29,199 nucleotides of DNA, from the NCBI GenBank assembly GCA_035557095.1, contig DATMEB010000004.1, forward strand, positions 1 through 29,199. Direction: 5' to 3'. The DNA is from JALZDI01 sp035557095 (GTDB lineage: Bacteria; Actinomycetota; Actinomycetes; Propionibacteriales; Nocardioidaceae). Below the pieces are notes generated by a model, which was not told where the DNA came from, made no database searches, and worked only from the letters and a program-made list of their open reading frames with translations. Shown here piece after piece: positions 22,090 through 28,973 of this stretch. How positions within the stretch are numbered: position 1 is the first letter of the stretch; each line of letters starts with the position of its first letter. The position numbers and the translations under genes were made by a program.

Positions 22090-23439
22090 CTACGCCGCCG
22101 CGTGTTCGTGCTCACGCGCAGCAGCCGTGCGAGCCTGCCTTGGCGTCCCCGCCTGCAGGTCTGTGACGAGTTCACGTCCGTGCGTCTCCGGCAGACCCCG
22201 CATGCACAGCAACGAGACCAGCGACACCGCGACGGCGTACGTCGCGAGCAGCCACGGCTGGCCGCTGTTGCGGGCCACCAGCCACGCGGCGATCAGCGGC
22301 GTCAGCCCGCTGGCGACGATCCCGGAGACCTGGTAGATCGTGCCGATCGCGGTGTAGCGGATGCGGGTGTCGAACAGCTCCGCCCAGAACGCCGCCAGCG
22401 GCGCGCAGATGACGCCGTAGAGCAGGCCGAGCCCGGTCACGAGCGAGACCCACACCAGGGCCGGGTCGCCGGTCTGCACCAGCCAGAACGACGGGAACGC
22501 CAGCACGACCGAGGCCCACACGCCTGCGCGGTACACCGGCCGTCGGCCGAACCGGTCGGCGAGCCGGCCCGACAGCGGCACCATCGCGATGCCCACCGCA
22601 GCGCCCAGCATCACCCCTCCGAGCACCGAGCCGGCGCCGAGGCCGAGGTCGTTGGCGGCGTACGACAGCAGGAACACCGAGTACACGTTGAACGTGAACC
22701 CCTCGACCCAGCGCGTACCCATCGCCAGCAGCATCGTGCGCTTGTGCCGGCGCCACACCTCGACCACGGGCACGCGCAGCACCCCGGCATCACGTCGCGT
22801 CGAGGCGAAGGCGGGGGTCTCGAGCACGTTGAGCCGGATGTACGCGCCGACCGCGAGCAGCACCAGGCTGGCCAGGAACGTCGCGCGCCACCCCCAGGCC
22901 AGGAAAGCCTGCTCCGGCAGCAGGGACACCAGCCCGAACGCGCCGGAGGCCAGCAGCAGACCGGCGGGTACGCCGATGTGCGCGAACGAGCCGTAGAACG
23001 CGCGGCGGTCGTCCGGTGCGTACTCGACCGCCATCAGCACGGCACCGCCGTACTCACCGCCGACGCCGATCCCCTGCAACACACGCATCGCCACCAGCAG
23101 CAGCGGCGCCCACACGCCGATCGCGTCGTAGGTCGGCAGCAGACCGATGACGGTCGTGCTGCCACCCATGATCAGCAGCGTGAGCACCAGCATCCTCTTG
23201 CGCCCGAGCCGGTCACCGAAGTGTCCGAAGACAAGCCCGCCGAGCGGCCGGGCGAGGAAGCCGACCGCGAAGGTTCCGAACGCGATCAGCGTGCCGACCG
23301 TGGAGTCGAACCGGGTGAAGAACAGCTGGTTGAACACCAGCCCGGCAGCGGTGCCGTAGAGAAAGAAGTCGTACCACTCGATCGTCGCGCCGACCGCGCT
23401 GGCCAGCGCCACTTTGCGGGGTGAGGGCGGTGGGGGCAT
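22090..23439 (-). CDS. MHS-type MFS permease (metabolite:H+ symporter)
   Basis: 449 residues and 12 hydrophobic segments. The MHS opening AVGATIEWYDFFLYGTAAGL (15-34) and both loop motifs are present: GHFGDRLGRKRML (72-84) and GRLADRFGRRPVYR in the second half; also RVLQGIGVGGEYGGAVLMAVEY. Family members (KgtP, ProP, ShiA) co-transport organic acids or zwitterions with protons. In this operon it is the only importer, so a sulfonate is the likely substrate (inference). The start at 23439 has AGGAGG 9 bases upstream; an ATG at 23469 overlaps the stop codon of the upstream gene (ATGA) and is also possible. The long open frame to 24825 is antisense-like overlap with the FAD gene. Confidence 0.92.
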   Translation of the reverse strand: MPPPPSPRKVALASAVGATIEWYDFFLYGTAAGLVFNQLFFTRFDSTVGTLIAFGTFAVGFLARPLGGLVFGHFGDRLGRKRMLVLTLLIMGGSTTVIGLLPTYDAIGVWAPLLLVAMRVLQGIGVGGEYGGAVLMAVEYAPDDRRAFYGSFAHIGVPAGLLLASGAFGLVSLLPEQAFLAWGWRATFLASLVLLAVGAYIRLNVLETPAFASTRRDAGVLRVPVVEVWRRHKRTMLLAMGTRWVEGFTFNVYSVFLLSYAANDLGLGAGSVLGGVMLGAAVGIAMVPLSGRLADRFGRRPVYRAGVWASVVLAFPSFWLVQTGDPALVWVSLVTGLGLLYGVICAPLAAFWAELFDTRIRYTAIGTIYQVSGIVASGLTPLIAAWLVARNSGQPWLLATYAVAVSLVSLLCMRGLPETHGRELVTDLQAGTPRQARTAAAREHEHAAA

Positions 23440-23465
23440 GGCCGAGGTCCTCCTTTGTCTACTTG

Positions 23466-24812
23466 TCATGCGGGCAGGGCCCGCCCTGGTGCGTTGTCTG
23501 CGGCGAGCAGGTCGGCGAGCGAGGCCGCCTGCCGGCGGATGTCGGGGATCGCGGCGACCTCCCAGGCCGTCCCGCGCCGGGCCGCACCCATGGCGAAGAG
23601 TCCGGGCGTCGCCCGCCCGCTCACGTCCACCACCCGGCCCTGGGTGTCGACGTCGAGCCCGAGTCCGAGCGCGTTCGGGCGCAGCAGCCCGCGCGCGGAC
23701 AGCCGGTCGACCACCGCGTTCCAGCCGGGGGTGCACACCGGCGCCGGGCCGCTGCAGTTCACGACCCGGCTGAAGCCGCTGACGTCGACCTCGTCCGCGC
23801 GGGCGATCTGCAGCGTTCCGCTCTCGATCAGGTCGAGGGTGAGGTCGGCCATCTCCGGTGCCATCCGGTGCCGCAGCACCTCCCAGCGCCGCGCGACGTG
23901 CCGCACGAAGCGTTCCCTGGCCTGCGGGTCGAGTCGGTTCCAGAGCTCGTCGGCGAAGGGACGGATGGAGTCGATGACGTCGCGCCAGTTGCCGCCGAGA
24001 TCCTCGACCTCCACCACCCTGCGGCGCACGTCGCGCAGCAGCCCGGACACCGACGAGGTGTCCGGCTGGAACGAGTCGAGCGGCCGCAACGGCCGGCGTA
24101 CGTGCGGCGTCGGCAGCAGGCCGTGCCGCGACATCGCCACCATCCGCGTGCGCGGGTGCGTCGCGTTGATCTGGGCCGCCACGTCGATCATGGTGAGCCC
24201 GGTGCCGATCAGCAGCACCTGGTCGGTGTCGCTGAGGCAGCTGAGCAGGCCGGGCGACCACGGGTCGGAGACGTAGCGCCGCCCCAGCACCTCGTACTCC
24301 GTGACGCGCCGCGGGGGCGGGTTGCCGACCGCCAGCACGACGACGTCGGCCTCGTGCTGCCAGCCGCAGGCCATGTGCACGACGAACCCGTCGCACTGCG
24401 GCTCGACATCGACCACCTCGCCGCGGAAGCGGTGCAGCCTGCTCCCCTGTGGCACCTCGGTCGACGCGAGCACGTCGGCGAGGTACTGCCCGTAGGTGCG
24501 CCGGGGAAGGAACGACTGCGGAGAGACACGGACACCACGCGCCGAGCACCACTGCAGCAGATGGTCCGGCTCCTGCTCGAAGACGCTCAGCCGGCCCGCG
24601 TAGTTGTTCAGCAGGTGGCGAGGGTCGTCCGTGCCGTAGGCCAGGCCGGGGCCGACCACGCCGTCCCGCTCGATCACCCGTACGTTGACCGCGCGCCCCG
24701 TCGCCGCGCTGCGCAGCAGGTTGGCCGTCACCAGCGCACCGCTCGCGCCACCGCCCACGACAACCACCCGACGTGCGGCGGCGTATCCGCCGTCCCGATC
24801 CGCCATCGTCAT
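23466..24812 (-). CDS. FAD/NAD(P)-binding protein (NAD_binding_9-like) of the sulfonate operon
   Basis: 448 residues from the ATG at 24812, with GAGGAAGG just upstream. The Rossmann motif RVVVVGGGASGALVTANLL is at 15-33, then GPGLAYGTDDPRHLLNNYAG, which is typical of the FAD/NAD(P)-binding family PF13454. A second dinucleotide-like site is VLLIGTGLTMIDVAAQI. The C-terminal part has VVNCSGPAP and GLFAMGAARRGTAWEVAAIP, which would close over FAD. These proteins are often annotated as hydroxyacylglutathione hydrolase-like or simply FAD-dependent; no reaction is established. It heads the operon with the MHS permease and ssuED, so it may act on a sulfonate or on the aldehyde product. This is inference. 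Confidence 0.85.
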   Translation of the reverse strand: MTMADRDGGYAAARRVVVVGGGASGALVTANLLRSAATGRAVNVRVIERDGVVGPGLAYGTDDPRHLLNNYAGRLSVFEQEPDHLLQWCSARGVRVSPQSFLPRRTYGQYLADVLASTEVPQGSRLHRFRGEVVDVEPQCDGFVVHMACGWQHEADVVVLAVGNPPPRRVTEYEVLGRRYVSDPWSPGLLSCLSDTDQVLLIGTGLTMIDVAAQINATHPRTRMVAMSRHGLLPTPHVRRPLRPLDSFQPDTSSVSGLLRDVRRRVVEVEDLGGNWRDVIDSIRPFADELWNRLDPQARERFVRHVARRWEVLRHRMAPEMADLTLDLIESGTLQIARADEVDVSGFSRVVNCSGPAPVCTPGWNAVVDRLSARGLLRPNALGLGLDVDTQGRVVDVSGRATPGLFAMGAARRGTAWEVAAIPDIRRQAASLADLLAADNAPGRALPA

Positions 24813-24833
24813 TCCCCTTCCTCAAACGGTCAC

Positions 24834-24865
24834 AGTAACCCTACTGAGTTACTCGACTTTAGCAA
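24834..24865 (-). promoter_or_regulatory. Promoter with overlapping palindrome for the sulfonate operon
   Basis: On the minus strand TTGCTA (24865-24860) and TAGGGT (24843-24838) are spaced by 16 bases, a plausible sigma-A promoter 26 bases before the first start codon. The -10 region lies inside the inverted repeat AGTAAC (24834-24839)/GTTACT (24848-24853), which has an 8-base spacer. A repressor bound there would block transcription. Confidence 0.5.
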
Positions 24866-25033
24866 CAGGCGGTGCCGCGTGTCGGCTGTCTCGTGGTTGG
24901 TCCTCGGCCCCGGCCGGCTCAGGCGACGCCGGGGTTCACGTCATGCTGACGAGTAACTGGCGCACAGGCGCGCAGGCATCCGGGGTGGTACGTCGAGCGG
25001 CTGCAACGCAGCAAGGCGCCCGTGGGGCGGCGC

Positions 25034-25054
25034 GCAGCCGGCCATGCCGGTTGC
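25034..25054. terminator. Hairpin downstream of the Rrf2 gene
   Basis: GCAGCCGGC (25034-25042) and GCCGGTTGC (25046-25054) form a 9-bp stem (one G-T pair) with a 3-base loop, about 10 bases after the Rrf2 stop codon. It probably ends the exporter-Rrf2 transcript. The rest of the 24866-25033 gap holds no gene that I can support. Confidence 0.5.
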
Positions 25055-25063
25055 CAACACGCC

Positions 25064-25522
25064 CTAGTGCGGTCGCCAGGCGTCCTTGTCGGAGGTGCGG
25101 CTCGCGACCTCCTTGGGCAGCTTGCCCGTGGCCAGGTCGGCGATCGTCACGTGCTCGAGCACGTCCCGCAGACTGCTGCGGGCCGCGATCCAGACCGGCT
25201 GCAGCACCGACGCGTTGTCGTTGTACGTCACGGCCTCGGGCCGCAGCCCGTAGACGCTGACCAGCGGGCCGTCCACGGCCCGGATCACGTCGGCCACCGA
25301 CACGTCCGAGGGTTCGACGGCCAACCGCCAGCCGCCCGACTGTCCCCGCTGGCTCATGACCACGCCGGCGCGGCGCAGGTCTGCCAGGATCGACTGCAGG
25401 AACCCGTGCGGGATGTCCTGTCTCCGCCCGAGCTCCTCGGCCGAGACCGGACCCTCGTCGGTGCGACTGGCGATCTCGATCAGCGCCCTGAGCGCATAGT
25501 CCGACTTCGCAGTGACCCGCAT
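25064..25522 (-). CDS. Rrf2-family transcriptional regulator without cysteines
   Basis: 152 residues. The winged helix-turn-helix is clear: MRVTAKSDYALRALIEIASR (1-20), VSAEELGRRQDIPHGFLQSI and LRRAGVVMSQRGQSGGWRLA, followed by VSVADVIRAVDGPL and the dimerisation helix. There is no Cys at all, so it cannot hold an Fe-S cluster as IscR or NsrR do. It resembles CymR-type members, which control cysteine and sulfur metabolism, often with a protein partner. It follows the sulfite exporter gene by 38 bases on the same strand. The motif TAAGTC-N2-TCAG and the palindrome GTCTGTCAGAC lie immediately before its start at 25522, suggesting autoregulation. Confidence 0.9.
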   Translation of the reverse strand: MRVTAKSDYALRALIEIASRTDEGPVSAEELGRRQDIPHGFLQSILADLRRAGVVMSQRGQSGGWRLAVEPSDVSVADVIRAVDGPLVSVYGLRPEAVTYNDNASVLQPVWIAARSSLRDVLEHVTIADLATGKLPKEVASRTSDKDAWRPH

Positions 25523-25528
25523 GGGGCC

Positions 25529-25542
25529 TAAGTCTGTCAGAC
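25529..25542. promoter_or_regulatory. Candidate Rrf2 binding site upstream of its own gene
   Basis: TAAGTCTGTCAG (25529-25540) overlaps GTCTG-T-CAGAC (25532-25542), a perfect palindrome with a single central base. A matching TAAGTC-N2-TCAG occurs before the exporter gene at 26491-26502. Confidence 0.5.
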
Positions 25543-25560
25543 AGCGCGACTATTTCGGCG

Positions 25561-26472
25561 TCAGACCGTGACAGGCTCGGTCTCTTCTTCCTCCGCGGCA
25601 CGGCGCTTGGCCGCCCGCTCCGCGCTCACTGCGTTCGCGATCAGCGAGAACCAGACCAGGGCGAGCGCACCGATGATGACCCAGCCCGTCGAGGACGTCT
25701 CGTCCATGCCGAACCAGCTGGCCATCATCGTCTGCGCATTCGTCAGCACGATGAAACCGCCGGCCGCGACGCCGAGCACCCGCGGCGCGAGGTGGCGTAC
25801 GACCCACGCGGCGATCGGTGCGGCGACCACACCACCGGCGAGGAGCGCCAGCGCCCAGGCGAAGTTGATGCCGGCCGAACCGAGACCCACCAGGAACCCG
25901 GCGGAGGCACCGACGGCGACCACGAACTCCGAGGTGTCCATCGAGCCGACGACCTTGCGCGGCTCCAGCCGGCCCGACGACAGCAGCGAGGTGGTGCCCA
26001 CCGGGCCCCAGCCACCGCCGCCGATCGCGTCCATCACGCCCGCGACCACGCCCATCGGCGCCAGGAACAGCGGCGAGGGGCGGCTCTTGAACTGCGGCCG
26101 GCGACCGCCGAGACGCAGGAACCGGTACAGCACGTAGACCCCGAGTCCGGTGAGCAGGAGCGCGACCCACGGGGCCGCCACGTCACCGTCCAGTCCGGAG
26201 AGGAAGGTGGCGCCGAAGAACGCCCCTACCCCGCCGGGGACAGCCAGGATCCCGACCGTGCGCCAGTCGACGTTGCCGAACTTCCAGTGCGCCGCCCCCG
26301 AGACCAGCGTGGTGCCGATCTCGGAGAAGTGCACGGCCGCCGAAGCCGCCGCCGGGGCGACCCCGACCGCGAGCAGCATCGTCGAGGACGTGACGCCGTA
26401 CGCCATCCCCAGCGAGCCGTCGACGAGCTGGGCGACCAGTCCGACGAGCGCGAGCAGAACGAGATTGCGCAT
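25561..26472 (-). CDS. TSUP (TauE/SafE) family sulfite exporter-like protein
   Basis: 303 residues with about eight membrane helices. The two TSUP half-repeats are visible: LVGLVAQLVDGSLGMAYGVT near 9-28 and FLAPMGVVAGVMDAIGGGGWG near 135-155, followed by GPVGTTSLLSSGRLEPRKVVGS and the SEIGTTLVSGAAHWKFGNVDW segment. TSUP members TauE, SafE and YeiB-type proteins export sulfite, sulfoacetate or other C2/sulfur anions. The C-terminal tail is charged (RAAKRRAAEEEETEP). With the ssuDE operon nearby, export of excess sulfite is the natural reading, but the ion is not proven. Start at 26472, with GAAGGG upstream. Confidence 0.9.
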   Translation of the reverse strand: MRNLVLLALVGLVAQLVDGSLGMAYGVTSSTMLLAVGVAPAAASAAVHFSEIGTTLVSGAAHWKFGNVDWRTVGILAVPGGVGAFFGATFLSGLDGDVAAPWVALLLTGLGVYVLYRFLRLGGRRPQFKSRPSPLFLAPMGVVAGVMDAIGGGGWGPVGTTSLLSSGRLEPRKVVGSMDTSEFVVAVGASAGFLVGLGSAGINFAWALALLAGGVVAAPIAAWVVRHLAPRVLGVAAGGFIVLTNAQTMMASWFGMDETSSTGWVIIGALALVWFSLIANAVSAERAAKRRAAEEEETEPVTV

Positions 26473-26484
26473 GAAGGAACCCTT

Positions 26485-26516
26485 CTTAGTTAAGTCAATC
26501 AGTTCGAGAGACTAAG
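26485..26516 (-). promoter_or_regulatory. Promoter and operator region of the sulfite exporter gene
   Basis: On the minus strand TTAGTC (26515-26510) and TAACTA (26492-26487) are 17 bases apart, a good -35/-10 pair. Inverted arms CTTAGT (26485-26490) and ACTAAG (26511-26516) frame them. TAAGTC-N2-TCAG (26491-26502), shared with the Rrf2 promoter, lies in the middle. The ATG is about 15 bases downstream of the -10. Confidence 0.55.
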
Positions 26517-26680
26517 AGCCCTCCGTCGAGGCCGTCAAACCGAGCGCGAGGCCTCGGGGAGCCCTCGGGGAGGGCCCCGGGCCGAGCCGCGGGGAGGGCT
26601 CGCAGGAGGGCGCCAGGCGGGAACCAGGCGGGGGCCGGCCCCCGAGAACGAGGCCGTCGTCACATCTGACATTGCATGGA
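26517..26680. other. GC-rich intergenic stretch with short repeats
   Basis: The exporter and fadE5-like genes are separated by about 310 bases without a credible gene. 26540-26600 holds repeated CTCGGGGAG-type words, and GGGGGCCGGCCCCC (26630-26643) is a perfect 14-bp palindrome. It could insulate the divergent promoters or form a hairpin; no known family is recognised. Confidence 0.5.
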
Positions 26681-26690
26681 TTGATCTGGT

Positions 26691-26726
26691 TACTCGTGGG
26701 TACCATGGTCTCGTTACTCACGAGTA
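26691..26726. promoter_or_regulatory. Two tandem palindromes upstream of the acyl-CoA dehydrogenase gene
   Basis: TACTCGTGGGTA (26691-26702) and TACTCACGAGTA (26715-26726) share a TACTC-N2-GAGTA core (one mismatch in the first) and lie 24 bp apart, 57-92 bases before the start. Likely binding sites of a TetR-like regulator of fatty acid degradation (inference). Confidence 0.6.
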
Positions 26727-26782
26727 GGGCGCCGGCGACGCGGTGAACGGCCAGGGCCCCCGACGAGAAGGTGGATCTGCGA

Positions 26783-28645
26783 ATGAGCCACTACAAGAGC
26801 AATGTCCGCGACATCGAGTTCAACCTGTTCGAGGTCTTCGGCCGCGAGGCAGTCCTGGGCCAGGGGCTGTATGACGAGGTTGACGTGGACACTGCACGCA
26901 GCATCATCGGCGAGGTCGACCGACTGGCTCGTGAGGAGCTCGCCGCGTCGTTCGAGGAGGGCGACCGCAACCCGCCGGTCTTCGACCCGGAGACCAGCAC
27001 CGTGTCGATGCCCGAGGCGTTCAAGAAGAGCTACCAGGCCTACATGGACGCCGAGTGGTGGCGGCTCGAGATCCCGGCCGAGCTCGGGGGCCAGCCCACC
27101 CCGCCGTCACTGCGCTGGTCGCTGGCCGAGATGGTGCTCGGCGCCAACGCGCCCGTGCACCTGTACGCCGGCGGCCCCGGATTCGGCGGCATCGTCTTCC
27201 GCAACGGGACCGAGCGCGACAAGCTGATCGCTCAGCACATGGTCGACCGCCGGTGGGGCGCCACGATGGTGCTGACCGAACCGGATGCTGGCTCGGACGT
27301 GGGCGCAGGCCGCGCGAAGGCACGGCTGCAGGATGACGGCACCTGGCACATCGAGGGCGTCAAGCGCTTCATCACCTCCGCCGAGCACGACATGGCCGAG
27401 AACATCATGCACCTCGTGCTCGCCCGTCCTGTCGGCGTCGACGGCGCGGGCGGCCCCGGAACCAAGGGCCTCTCGCTGTTCCTGGTGCCCAAACACCACT
27501 TCGACCTCGAGACCGGCGAGCTGACGGGCGAGCGCAACGGCGTCTACGTCACCAACGTCGAGCGCAAGATGGGCATCAAGGCCTCCACGACCTGCGAGCT
27601 CACCTTCGGCGAGAAGCACCCCGCCAAGGGCTGGCTGCTGGGCGAGGTCCACGACGGCATCGCGCAGATGTTCCAGGTGATCGAGCACGCGCGGATGATG
27701 GTCGGCACCAAGGCGATCGCCACTTTGTCCACGGGCTATTTGAACGCCCTGGAGTACGCCAAGACGCGAGTGCAGGGTCCTGACCTGTCGCAGGCCGCGG
27801 ACAAGACCGCACCGCGGGTCGCGATCACCCATCACCCCGACGTACGCAGATCACTGCTGACGCAGAAGTCGTTCGCGGAGGCGCTGCGTGCGCTCGTGAT
27901 CTACACCGCGACCTACCAGGACCGGATCGCGCTGGCCGAGCACGCGGGCGAGGTCGACGACCTCGCCGAGCGCGTCAACGACCTGCTGCTGCCGATCGTG
28001 AAGGGCTACGGCTCGGAGCGGTCGTGGGTGATCCTCGGCACCGAGTCGCTGCAGACGTTCGGCGGGTCGGGCTTCCTGCAGGACTACCCCATCGAGCAGT
28101 ACGTCCGGGACGCCAAGATCGACACGCTGTACGAAGGCACGACCGCGATCCAGGGCATGGACCTGTTCTTCCGCAAGATCGTGAAGGACCAGGGGCAGGC
28201 GCTGGGCCACCTGGCCAAGGAGATCGAGGCGTTCCTGGCCAGCGAGGCGGGCAACGGCCGGCTCAAGCAGGAGCGCGAGCTGCTCGCCCAGGGCCTCGAG
28301 GACGCCCAGGCGATGGTCGGGCTGATGGTCGAGCAGCTGATGTCGGCCAACCCGCAGGCCGAGGGCGGCAACGAGCACAACGTCTACAAGGTCGGGCTCA
28401 ACAGCTCCCGGCTGCTCTCCGCGCTCGGCGACGTGGTCTGCTCCTGGCTGCTGCTGCGGCAGGCCCAGGTCGCGCTCGACGCGCTGGGCGGCGAGGTCAC
28501 GGCCAAGGACAAGTCGTTCTACGAGGGCAAGGTCGCGGGCGCACAGTTCTTCGCCCGCAACGTCCTGCCGAAGCTGGCTGCCGAGCGGGCCATCGCCGAG
28601 GCCACCGACCTGTCGGTGATGGACCTCGACGAGAGCGCGTTCTAA
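26783..28645 (+). CDS. fadE5: Acyl-CoA dehydrogenase, FadE5-like
   Basis: 620 residues from the ATG at 26783 (AGGTGG eight bases upstream); a GTG at 26771 would add four residues. The N-terminus MSHYKSNVRDIEFNLFEVFG and the whole length follow mycobacterial FadE5. Visible motifs: GATMVLTEPDAGSDVGAGRA (159-178), VKRFITSAEHD, IEHARMMVGTKAIATLSTGY, HHPDVRRSLLTQK, ESLQTFGGSGFLQDYPIEQY and DTLYEGTTAIQG with catalytic Glu451. It oxidises acyl-CoA to enoyl-CoA with FAD, passing electrons to ETF, in the first step of beta-oxidation; FadE5 accepts a broad chain-length range. It has its own promoter region with two tandem palindromes. Confidence 0.95.
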   Translation: MSHYKSNVRDIEFNLFEVFGREAVLGQGLYDEVDVDTARSIIGEVDRLAREELAASFEEGDRNPPVFDPETSTVSMPEAFKKSYQAYMDAEWWRLEIPAELGGQPTPPSLRWSLAEMVLGANAPVHLYAGGPGFGGIVFRNGTERDKLIAQHMVDRRWGATMVLTEPDAGSDVGAGRAKARLQDDGTWHIEGVKRFITSAEHDMAENIMHLVLARPVGVDGAGGPGTKGLSLFLVPKHHFDLETGELTGERNGVYVTNVERKMGIKASTTCELTFGEKHPAKGWLLGEVHDGIAQMFQVIEHARMMVGTKAIATLSTGYLNALEYAKTRVQGPDLSQAADKTAPRVAITHHPDVRRSLLTQKSFAEALRALVIYTATYQDRIALAEHAGEVDDLAERVNDLLLPIVKGYGSERSWVILGTESLQTFGGSGFLQDYPIEQYVRDAKIDTLYEGTTAIQGMDLFFRKIVKDQGQALGHLAKEIEAFLASEAGNGRLKQERELLAQGLEDAQAMVGLMVEQLMSANPQAEGGNEHNVYKVGLNSSRLLSALGDVVCSWLLLRQAQVALDALGGEVTAKDKSFYEGKVAGAQFFARNVLPKLAAERAIAEATDLSVMDLDESAF

Positions 28646-28669
28646 GCCGGCGACGCAGTTCTACTCCGA

Positions 28670-28702
28670 GGGCCGGGCGCGCGGCGGTAACGTGCCCGGC
28701 CC
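28670..28702. terminator. Hairpin downstream of the fadE5-like gene
   Basis: GGGCCGGGC (28670-28678) and GCCCGGCCC (28694-28702) form a perfect 9-bp stem with a 15-base loop, 25 bases after the stop codon. There is no T-tract. It probably separates fadE5 from the small membrane protein gene. Confidence 0.5.
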
Positions 28703-28760
28703 CTGGTACGTTCACGAATAGGCGACACGAGTCACCTCGCCCGGATCTGAAGGAGTCACC

Positions 28761-28973
28761 ATGGGCATCGGTTTGGGCATCATCCTGATCGTCGCCGGCG
28801 CCGTCCTGCTGTGGGCACTCGACCTCGACCTCGAGTTCCTCGACGACGACGCGCTGGGCCTCATCCTGCTCGGGGCCGGACTACTGGCCCTGATCCTCGC
28901 GCTGGTGATGAACGCCCAGCGCAGCCGCACCAAGCACACCGTCGAGGAACGCCGCTACGGCGACCGCTACTGA
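28761..28973 (+). CDS. Small two-helix membrane protein (DUF6458-like)
   Basis: 70 residues from the ATG at 28761 with GAAGGAG upstream. MGIGLGIILIVAGAVLLWAL forms the first helix, a short acidic loop follows (DLDLEFLDDD), then ALGLILLGAGLLALILALVM forms the second helix, and a basic tail ends in RSRTKHTVEERRYGDRY. The opening MGIGLGIxLIxxGAxL and the layout fit the actinobacterial DUF6458 family, whose function is unknown. The stop codon overlaps the 3' end of the convergent gene by seven bases. Confidence 0.8.
   Translation: MGIGLGIILIVAGAVLLWALDLDLEFLDDDALGLILLGAGLLALILALVMNAQRSRTKHTVEERRYGDRY

Noticed and set aside
21934..23424. 496-codon plus-strand frame rich in His, Gln and Arg
   Set aside because: Antisense of the MHS permease and FMN reductase; composition is that of a reverse-complement shadow.
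23470..24825. N-terminal extension of the MHS permease frame to 911 codons
   Set aside because: It is an alternative frame through the FAD protein gene, with Arg/Ala-rich low-complexity sequence; the permease begins at 23439 or 23469.
26512..26721. 69-codon minus-strand frame in the exporter/fadE5 gap
   Set aside because: It crosses the palindromes and GC-rich repeats, has no ribosome binding site and no recognisable family.
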